From: Sphingobacterium allocomposti
GTDB lineage: Bacteria; Bacteroidota; Bacteroidia; Sphingobacteriales; Sphingobacteriaceae
Direction: 5' to 3'
NCBI RefSeq assembly: GCF_008124885.1
Contig: NZ_VNHX01000009.1
Location: forward strand, 99,561-163,560
DNA length: 64,000 nucleotides
This document shows, piece after piece, positions 20,601-27,127 of this stretch; positions within the stretch are counted from its first letter, which is position 1, and each line of letters opens with the position of its first letter. The position numbers and the translations under genes are program-made. Below the pieces are notes generated by a model that searched no databases, was not told the origin of the DNA, and saw only the letters and a list, made by a program, of their open reading frames with translations.

Positions 20601-21133
20601 TCCGAGAATCCCCGCTCAGACGAGCACCCCCCGTCTACCCAGGGGAGGTCACGGATCTCTGCAGGATGGTCGGCGCGAACAGCCAACGTGTTTGTCCGGC
20701 CGTCCGTATATAATACACCGCTGACATCAAGGGTAAACGTGGTACGGCCTCCGGCATGGTATCCCACCCTACGTCCATTTAGCCATACTGTGGCGTAGGA
20801 ACCTACCCCCTCAAAGAATAGATAAAACCGTTTGTTCTTACCTTTTTCGACGACTGTAAACGTCTTACGATACCATGCGTATCCGTGTAAGTTTCCATGT
20901 AGCAGGCGCCGATAACCACCGTAGGTATCCCAGTTGTGTGGTACATCCACCTTCTGCCAAGAGCTGTCACCACGGAATGAGATCTGCTGGAAACCCGCAT
21001 GCCTCGTACTATCTTCCTCATGCATGACCGTGCGCCAGTCCTGTTCCAGCGGGATTATCCGCCGCGGCGACTGACCGTAGGCAAGTAGCATACATTGGAA
21101 GAACAGTAATGATATGAAAAAGAAGCTGCGCAT
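17651..21133 (-). CDS. Glycoside hydrolase family 2 enzyme with malectin domain (beta-galactosidase/glucuronidase type)
   Basis: 1160 residues, signal peptide about 1-20. Order of domains: GH2 sugar-binding jelly roll (about 25-195, with GIFRPVSLV at 184-192), immunoglobulin-like domain (about 195-310), TIM barrel (about 310-605) and further beta domains. One of the latter resembles malectin (about 720-890, NYLYRVNCGGGRYVDTFGQ). Likely catalytic residues are E437 (acid/base, in LWGLENES) and E505 (nucleophile, in LLVGEYGAW). GH2 enzymes remove terminal beta-linked galactose, mannose, glucuronate or related sugars; I cannot tell which here. In a pectin locus a side-chain beta-galactosidase or beta-glucuronidase role is likely. 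Its ATG overlaps the stop of the GH95 gene by one base. It is the last gene of the enzyme block. Confidence 0.92.
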   Translation of the reverse strand: MRSFFFISLLFFQCMLLAYGQSPRRIIPLEQDWRTVMHEEDSTRHAGFQQISFRGDSSWQKVDVPHNWDTYGGYRRLLHGNLHGYAWYRKTFTVVEKGKNKRFYLFFEGVGSYATVWLNGRRVGYHAGGRTTFTLDVSGVLYTDGRTNTLAVRADHPAEIRDLPWVDGGCSSERGFSEGSQPMGIFRPVSLVIKSDVNIAPFGVHYWNDETAGREHATIHQNVEIFNSSLRDRKLKIVTNMLDAGGRRIATTTNEKTIRARSTEEFSLADIQVNNPRLWRPKDAYLYTIETSIYEGRKLLDREQTAYGVRTIRWPKGLKPVGTNQLFVNGEPVFIHGIAEYEHKLGGSHAFPEQEIMARVGEMKALGFNSFRDAHQPHNLRYQKFWDENGILLWTQMAAHIWFDNDDFRRNFKVLLRDWVKERRNSPSVFLWGLENESTLPEDFARECTEIIRSLDPTASIQRLVTTCNGGAGTDWDVPQNWTGTYGGDHRTYGEDLKKQLLVGEYGAWRTLEMHAEPPYLPNHSMYSEDRFTEILETKLRLADSVQNETIGHYLWLWNSHDNPGRVQGGEGLRDLDKIGPVNYKGLLTPWGEPTDAYFMYRAHYGDNDPMVYIASHTWPNRWLAPGIKNDIRIYSNCEEVELFNDLGHASFGVQKKAGFGRPFVFNGVDVQYNVLYVEGRNKGRTVARDTIVLFNLPESPHFDSLRDRSSTLLKGAEQVNYLYRVNCGGGRYVDTFGQEWSADQPYHKALGWGSFSWTDAYEGIHPFFASQRRIFDPIKGVADWDLFQSFRYGLGQLAYQFDVPPGEYQVELYFAEPWIGTGGGEDARGRRLFDVAINGRVVEKELDIWREVGHDVAMKRVYHVRAEEGKIRINFPRILAGQAVVHAIAVAGTMGGGMPEQQREHYNLEVMEGSAPVVKSWMDLGQTFDEKRGLSFQHLPGALYGADFFKAPAGRLALKFRWNTDVYVLGGKEPEGFESIGDTVTDNRGQAYPVYKRVLNKDVPFDLPDVTPGTVVAFAVRSGLQPAYDLKKADTYKANEVYTSGGAARRLFLNQERLRFTEDTGWLAFDIKVGVADVYSLTLKYHNPFKESKFVTLALEMPDGTVLKREEQLRMDPTREGKWNYVNTNTGTMINAGTYRVVVRGIDVNEVYIDALDVQ

Positions 21134-23931
21134 TAGTTTAAGAGATTGAGGTTGGCATCAAATTGATATATTTTATCTTTCACAGTAGCCATCTCCACCG
21201 CCCTTCCTCCGCAACGGACACGCAGCAGGTTTCCCGCAGTAGATCGAATCCGCAAGCCGCTCAGCCTGCTATCTTGCCAGTGAAAATCCATCTCAAAGCC
21301 GCCGCGGGCTTTAAACCCTTTGACGTGGCCTTCGGATAGCTGCTCCGGCAGAGCCGGCAAAATATCAATATATGCCGCATGGCTTTGAACCAGCATCTCA
21401 CCAATGCCGGCGGCACCGCCGAAGTTCCCATCAATCTGAAAGGGTGGGTGTGCGTCAAATAGATTAGGGTAAGATCCGCCCGCTTTGCCCGCCGGCCTTA
21501 GGAGCATCTTAATCATCTTGTACGTATGCGGCGCGTCTTTCAGCCGGGCCCAAAAGTTAATTTTCCATGCCAGACTCCAGCCCGTTCCGTCATCGCCACG
21601 CATGAGCAACGATTTCTTAGCGGCCTCCACTAAGGCCGGTGTACTATCCATGTTAATCTCATCGCCAGGATGTAAACCCCATAAATGAGAAACATGGCGA
21701 TGTTTATTTTCAGGATCATCAATATCTTCGAGCCATTCTTGCAACTGCCCGTATCTCCCTATCTGATTAGGAGCAATTTTCGGGATCATGGTGTTTACGG
21801 AATCCCGCAGTGACTGATCCTCCCCAACCAACGCAGACGATTTCACAAAGATGTTAAACAAAGCCCTTATCAGCTGGTGATCCATCGCAGGGCCTTTTAC
21901 AAGCCCTCCGTTTTCAGGCGAGTTTGAGGGAGTGCTTACTAACCAGCCTGTGTGTCCGTCGCGTACAAGGAAGTCCTTGAAAAATAGTGCTGCTCCTTTG
22001 ATGATGGGGTAGTACGCCCTTAAGAATGCGGTATCCTGGTTATAGCGGTAGTGCTCCCACAGATGGGTGACCAGCCATGCTCCTCCCGTGGGCCATATAC
22101 CATGGTTGGCATGGTTGATAGGCGCGGTTCCTCTCCATATATCGGTGTTATGATGCAGCACCCACCCCCTCGCGTTATAGTATGATCTAGCCGTGCTTTT
22201 TCCGGCTTCGCTCAGCTCACGGATCATCCGGAACAGCGGATCATGCAGCTCGCTGAGATTGAACATCTCCGTCGGCCAGTAGTTCATCTCCAAATTGATA
22301 TTCGTCGTGTATTTGCTCCCCCAGGACGGTTCCAAAAGATGGTTCCATATTCCCTGCAAATTAGCAGGCTGTGTCCCCTCCCGGGAGCTGGCAATCTGCA
22401 GATAGCGTCCATACTGTACATAAAGCGCTACCAAACCGGGGTCGTCCTCCGTTACAAACCGGCGCAAACGCTCATCGGTTGGGAGATTATCTTTTTCCGG
22501 ATGGCCCAGCTGTATAGAAAAACGGTGGAATAAATTCCGGTAATCTTTGTCATGACGCTGCCATATGGCGTCCGAAGACTGCTTGTGAACATACGCGTGA
22601 TGGGCCTTCGCTCGCACGAGGTAGTCTGGTGAAATATGCCTGAAGTCCTTATAGTTCGTCGCGCCAGTCAGCACGATGTCAGCGCGATTCGCGCGCTCCA
22701 CATGCAGGTATCCATCCTGTTCGTAAACTTTTCCTCCATCCAGTTTCAAACTCACAAAAGAGGTTCCTTCCAGCACACCGTCTTTCACTTTTACGTGAAG
22801 CGCCAGCGTATGCTCGTCCAGTTTATACAAGCGGTGCTGCGGATGTTTGCTATCCATCGTCATGGAAAAGGAGATTCGCCCGGGAAGATCCGCCGATAGG
22901 CGAATGGCAACTGCATTGTCCGGAAAGCTGGCAATATAAGAGCGGACAAAAGAAACGCCGTCTTGCTTATATCGAACCTCCGCTACCCCGCGGTCTAAGT
23001 CGAGACTGCGGCGGTACTCACGCGTCGTTCCCTTTGGAAACACAAACCGCAACGACCCAAAAGGCTGATAGGAAGCCTGGTATACGCCGACCTTCGGTAC
23101 GTTGGCATTCTGTATCCAGTACTTCCATGTACCGGCCAAGGGAATAAAGCGGCCGTTGGCGTTCCGCAGTCCGATTGCCTGTGCTGTATCTTTATATCCT
23201 GCTATTCCGCCTTTTCCCGTTAGGTTGATTACCTGTACAGCCAATATATTCCGGCCTACACGCAACTGCTCTTTTGGGATCTTGTACACGCGTTTCTCCT
23301 GATCACCATTCTTGTGGCCGACAAGGGTGCCGTTGACATAGGTAAAATCCTGCTCACGTATTTTATTGAAATCCAATACCCAGTCAGATTGAACGTCGGT
23401 TTCCGTGAGGTGAAAAGCCGTCCGGAACCATACCGCACCATCCACGCCTTCCAGTCCGACATCCTCCCAACCTTCATAAGAAGGTACCGCGATCGATTTC
23501 CACCCGCTGTCATTAAAATCAAAAGATGCGGGGCCATTAGATTTGGAGCGTTCCCTTCCGATCTCCTTCAGCCACGCAGCATTATCTTCAGAAGGGCTTT
23601 TTTTTCCCATGAAATGCTCCATCGCCAATGCTTCCGCTTCGCGTTGTTTTCCGCGGTCTAAAAGCTCACGGATAGTATCTAAATAGCGATGCGCCCCCGG
23701 GCGGTCGTAAGATCGTGGCTCTCCGGTCCATAACGTTTCTTCATTAAATTGGACCTCCTCCTCGTGATCGCCGCCATAGATCATCGCTCCCAGCCTTCCG
23801 TTGCCGATAGGCAGTGCTTCCTCCCACTCCTTAGCCGGACTGCTATACCAGAGCCTTTGCTGCGCATGAACGTTAACAATACATAGTAACCCAATCAGAA
23901 GACAAAACGGTCTATACTGCATAGCTGTCAT
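21133..23931 (-). CDS. Glycoside hydrolase family 95 (alpha-L-fucosidase / alpha-L-galactosidase) with inserted jelly-roll domain
   Basis: 932 residues, signal peptide about 1-23. The N-terminal GH95 domain starts LWYSSPAKEWEEALPIGNGR. The known GH95 catalytic positions are all visible: N544 and N546 (NINLEMNYW), E673 (STPSNSPENGG) and D834 (QIDGNFGGAAG). The family removes alpha-1,2-fucose; some plant-polysaccharide members remove alpha-L-galactose, which also occurs in pectin side chains. About 175 residues (115-285) are inserted between FMGK and YQPFGSLRF; they resemble the jelly-roll inserts of sialate/acetyl esterases and GH2 N-domains. The start overlaps the GH28 stop by four bases (ATGA) and the stop overlaps the GH2 start by one, so translation is coupled along the block. 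Confidence 0.93.
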   Translation of the reverse strand: MTAMQYRPFCLLIGLLCIVNVHAQQRLWYSSPAKEWEEALPIGNGRLGAMIYGGDHEEEVQFNEETLWTGEPRSYDRPGAHRYLDTIRELLDRGKQREAEALAMEHFMGKKSPSEDNAAWLKEIGRERSKSNGPASFDFNDSGWKSIAVPSYEGWEDVGLEGVDGAVWFRTAFHLTETDVQSDWVLDFNKIREQDFTYVNGTLVGHKNGDQEKRVYKIPKEQLRVGRNILAVQVINLTGKGGIAGYKDTAQAIGLRNANGRFIPLAGTWKYWIQNANVPKVGVYQASYQPFGSLRFVFPKGTTREYRRSLDLDRGVAEVRYKQDGVSFVRSYIASFPDNAVAIRLSADLPGRISFSMTMDSKHPQHRLYKLDEHTLALHVKVKDGVLEGTSFVSLKLDGGKVYEQDGYLHVERANRADIVLTGATNYKDFRHISPDYLVRAKAHHAYVHKQSSDAIWQRHDKDYRNLFHRFSIQLGHPEKDNLPTDERLRRFVTEDDPGLVALYVQYGRYLQIASSREGTQPANLQGIWNHLLEPSWGSKYTTNINLEMNYWPTEMFNLSELHDPLFRMIRELSEAGKSTARSYYNARGWVLHHNTDIWRGTAPINHANHGIWPTGGAWLVTHLWEHYRYNQDTAFLRAYYPIIKGAALFFKDFLVRDGHTGWLVSTPSNSPENGGLVKGPAMDHQLIRALFNIFVKSSALVGEDQSLRDSVNTMIPKIAPNQIGRYGQLQEWLEDIDDPENKHRHVSHLWGLHPGDEINMDSTPALVEAAKKSLLMRGDDGTGWSLAWKINFWARLKDAPHTYKMIKMLLRPAGKAGGSYPNLFDAHPPFQIDGNFGGAAGIGEMLVQSHAAYIDILPALPEQLSEGHVKGFKARGGFEMDFHWQDSRLSGLRIRSTAGNLLRVRCGGRAVEMATVKDKIYQFDANLNLLN

Positions 23932-25502
23932 TTTCTTATACCTATATTGTTGTCGAGTACAATACTTTTGGCGCTGCCCTCTACTATTTTATCAATTTGC
24001 TGGAAGTTGTTGCCATGCACCGTGATATCCGCATTGCCCTCCCCCACAAGGGATAAGAAAGTGCCTGTGCCCGGTGCCGGAGAGTTCTGTTGAATATCCG
24101 CTTGCTTCACGCCTTCGAAAACAAGTAAAGAATGCTCTGCAGCCGGCGTATAATTCTGGATTGTCCGTATCTGCAACTGTTCCACATTTTTAGCGGCAAT
24201 AAACGATCCTTCCGCGACGTCCACCTGCACATTGTTAAACACGATCTTACGGGTGTTTTCCAAAGAGAACCCTGCTTTTGATTGCATATTAATGTTATTA
24301 AAGCTGACATTTTCAATAGGCATTTCCGCGAGCCCGCGGAGCAGCCCCACGCGGTTTGTGGTTCCCGCCATATCGCTGATAAAGATATTCTTAAATTGAG
24401 GGGTCCGCTCACTAACTGGCTCTACGTCTGTTTTTGCATATTGCATATCCATTACGATTGCCTGATCCCGGATGTTCCGCATAACGATATTGCTGACCCG
24501 CACATTCTCCACCACACCACCTCTTCCTCTGGCGGTCTTCAGCCGGATTCCCCGATCCGTTCCATCAAACACACAGTTGGAGATAACAATATTTTTTACT
24601 CCTCCCGACATCTCGCTACCAATAACTACTCCACCGTGGCCACGTAGCATTGTACAGTTGGTGATGGTGTAGTTTTCCGCGGGGATATTTATCTGCCTTC
24701 CAGACCTGTCTTTTCCCGATTTGATCGTTATACAGTCGTCACCGACGCTAATATGGCAATTGGCGATGTGTACATTGCTACACGATTCAGGATTAATACC
24801 GTCTGTATTCGGCGATGGTGGATTGTCTATGGTAACGCCGTCTACCGTCACGTTGTCACAATACTGTGGATTAACCGTCCAGAATGGAGAATTTTGGATC
24901 TTAATATCTTTGATCTGTACGTTGGAGCAGCGTAAAAACTGAATGAAAGGAGGGCGCAAAAAGCCCCGCTCAATCCAGCCGGGTAGATCCGGCGCCAGCA
25001 CATCCTTATTCAGCCTTTTGAACTCTTTCTGCCACTTGCTGTCCTCGGTCTGCCTCTTGACTTCAACTTCGGAATATGCCCACCACTTCTTACCGTGTCC
25101 ATCGATTAGGCCCCTTCCGACAATTGCTATATTCTGTAGGTCCTTGCCATAAAAGAAGGGAGAGAAGTTCGTCACTGCGGTCCCTTCCCACCGCGATTCC
25201 ACCATAGGCAGATAGTCGTCGAAGTTATCGCTGAAATGAAGTTCAGCGCCCGCGTCAATGAACAGGGTGATATTGCTTTTGAAATGGATAGGACCGGTGA
25301 TATACTTTCCTGCCGGAAAATAAACGGTCCCGCCGCCTGCGCCTGCCGCAGCATCAATCGCCTTAGCGATTGCCCCGGTGTTCATTCCGGTACTGTCATT
25401 CTTTCCTCCATAGTCCAGAACATTGTAAAACTGTTGCGCCTGTCCTAAATTTATTCCTATGGCCACGAGCGTAGCCAGAACTAAAATTCCTCTTCTTATC
25501 AT
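23928..25502 (-). CDS. Glycoside hydrolase family 28 polygalacturonase-type enzyme
   Basis: 524 residues, signal peptide about 1-22. A pectate-lyase-3-like start (FYNVLDYGGKNDSTGMNTGAI) leads into a right-handed beta-helix. All four GH28 motifs are present: NTDG (232-235, D234), GDDC (254-257, D255 and D256), GHG (288-290) and a RIK-type motif as RLK (320-322). The family hydrolyses alpha-1,4-galacturonic acid links in homogalacturonan, or galacturonate-rhamnose links in rhamnogalacturonan. Many Bacteroidota members are exo-acting in the periplasm. After residue 400 the helix continues with VEQLQIRTIQNYTP-like coils. It overlaps the upstream and downstream genes by four bases each. Confidence 0.95.
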   Translation of the reverse strand: MIRRGILVLATLVAIGINLGQAQQFYNVLDYGGKNDSTGMNTGAIAKAIDAAAGAGGGTVYFPAGKYITGPIHFKSNITLFIDAGAELHFSDNFDDYLPMVESRWEGTAVTNFSPFFYGKDLQNIAIVGRGLIDGHGKKWWAYSEVEVKRQTEDSKWQKEFKRLNKDVLAPDLPGWIERGFLRPPFIQFLRCSNVQIKDIKIQNSPFWTVNPQYCDNVTVDGVTIDNPPSPNTDGINPESCSNVHIANCHISVGDDCITIKSGKDRSGRQINIPAENYTITNCTMLRGHGGVVIGSEMSGGVKNIVISNCVFDGTDRGIRLKTARGRGGVVENVRVSNIVMRNIRDQAIVMDMQYAKTDVEPVSERTPQFKNIFISDMAGTTNRVGLLRGLAEMPIENVSFNNINMQSKAGFSLENTRKIVFNNVQVDVAEGSFIAAKNVEQLQIRTIQNYTPAAEHSLLVFEGVKQADIQQNSPAPGTGTFLSLVGEGNADITVHGNNFQQIDKIVEGSAKSIVLDNNIGIRK

Positions 25503-27031
25503 CTTAAGTTAACTGTTATAGGTTTCAATTTCCTAGAATGTGCCACGCGCTTCCCGTCAATGAACACAGAAAGTCCTTTCCCATGGCCATATCTGCTTCC
25601 CTTTTCATCCCAGAAGATATCGACCTGTCTACCTTTGTAGCTGAGGTGCTGCAAGGCGAAATAAGGCCATCGTCCGGCTGGTATCAATGGGCTAAGTGTA
25701 AACCGGTCGTCCATCGTCGGCTTCACACCTATTAAATCCTGTATAACGATATCTGCAAACGTGGAGTGATTGTAAAATTTACTGCGCGGGTCATCACCTT
25801 TTAGCCACTCGCCGTTGCGTTCGTCCTGATACTCGCCTATATACGGCTTTCCGTACATCACATGTGCTTTCGCATACTGCAATACTTCTTCGTAAAAGTC
25901 GGCTGGACGGATCGCCCCCTTCTGCTTATAATCCGTCAATAGGTTGGCCATGCCCCGCAATGTTTGCGAGGTAGCAAAGGGCCAGATGGCCCCGTCCCAT
26001 TCACAGCCATGGCCCGAACCCCTGGTCCGGAACGTCGGCTCCCTCCGCTCGGCAGTAGTAAGTCCCCACGGGGCCTTAAAACCCGCCGTATCCTTCACCT
26101 GCTCCCAAGCGCGGGCATAGATCTTTTTGTCAGGAACAGCATGAAAATACCAAGGAATAAATCCTATGGCCTCCCGCGCGGGGTGGAGACCTCCTTTTTC
26201 CATGCGTGTCTTAAAAAAAAGATCGCTACTGTCCCACAATGAATCGACCAGCAGCGCCTGCAAGCGGTCTGCCTTGCCGGTGTATTTCTCCGCAAGTGCC
26301 GCGTCACCGGCTAAACGGGCTATGCTTGACAGGGCTTTGGCGTTGCCATACATATAGCTATTGATGGTCGGCCGCATATTCTCCTCCCTTCGTCCCCCCG
26401 AGACCGACTCCTCCATTCCATCCTTTACATCGTGTTGCCAAAACAGGCCATTTTCCAGCTGCCTTTCTTTTTCCCACGTTTCATAGTCTTTATCTAAATC
26501 GGCCAGGCGGCTAACGAGATATTCCTTATCCCCGCTGACCATATAATAAGCGAGTAATGCATCCGGCAACCAGGAACTAAATTGATGAAAACGGGGACGG
26601 GACTGCCCTTTATCGGCGTGGTACAGCCAAAAATCTACATACTCCTGCAGGAAGCGATGTCCTTTCAGCCAGCGGCCCTCATAAAGGTGATGACCTAAGG
26701 CACAGCTGATGGAGTTATACTTTCCAGCATGCTTCACTGGCGTGATGAACTCCGTGACGATGGTTCCTTCCGGCGTATGCTTAATATGCTTTCGGAAGGA
26801 CCACCACCGAAAATAGTAAATCTTCTCAATCGCCGGGTCTGGACAATCCAACAGCGGAATATTCGCTTCCAGCCATCCTGCAGATTCCTTATTTGCTATC
26901 ATGTTGACAACAGCTTCATCATCGGCTGCATTAAACTGTTGCACATAATCCTGCAGCTTCATCTTCAAATCGACCTGCGCCGACAGCCCGCTGCACAGCA
27001 GCAGCAATATAAATAATGTTATTCCTTTCAT
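25499..27031 (-). CDS. Secreted alpha/alpha-barrel glycosidase-like protein (MGH1-like), substrate unknown
   Basis: 510 residues, signal peptide about 1-18. No lipobox. The pattern of paired helices with aromatic-rich loops, such as YYFRWWSFRKHI (about 72-83), FHQFSSWLPDALLAYYMVSGD (about 152-172, listed in part) and GCEWDGAIWPFATSQTL (about 350), resembles the (alpha/alpha)6 barrels of the MGH1-like / GH63-like group. Candidate acid residues are in the EWDGAIWPF and SMYGNAKAL regions, but I cannot assign catalysis. The short C-terminal beta domain ends RKLKPITVNLR. The stop overlaps the GH28 start by four bases, so it is coupled to a pectinase. It probably removes a sugar from a pectic oligosaccharide (inference). 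Confidence 0.7.
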   Translation of the reverse strand: MKGITLFILLLLCSGLSAQVDLKMKLQDYVQQFNAADDEAVVNMIANKESAGWLEANIPLLDCPDPAIEKIYYFRWWSFRKHIKHTPEGTIVTEFITPVKHAGKYNSISCALGHHLYEGRWLKGHRFLQEYVDFWLYHADKGQSRPRFHQFSSWLPDALLAYYMVSGDKEYLVSRLADLDKDYETWEKERQLENGLFWQHDVKDGMEESVSGGRREENMRPTINSYMYGNAKALSSIARLAGDAALAEKYTGKADRLQALLVDSLWDSSDLFFKTRMEKGGLHPAREAIGFIPWYFHAVPDKKIYARAWEQVKDTAGFKAPWGLTTAERREPTFRTRGSGHGCEWDGAIWPFATSQTLRGMANLLTDYKQKGAIRPADFYEEVLQYAKAHVMYGKPYIGEYQDERNGEWLKGDDPRSKFYNHSTFADIVIQDLIGVKPTMDDRFTLSPLIPAGRWPYFALQHLSYKGRQVDIFWDEKGSRYGHGKGLSVFIDGKRVAHSRKLKPITVNLR

Positions 27032-27127
27032 CTATACGTCAGTTGTTTATGTTACAGATGATACGTAATCATCATAGTTGTTTATCGTATCAGCATCACT
27101 GTTCCTAATGAGACCGGATGTGTTCAT

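Noticed and set aside
27068..27080. Shared TCATCATAGTTGT with the region near 63855
   Set aside because: A 13-base match is expected by chance several times in a window of this size.
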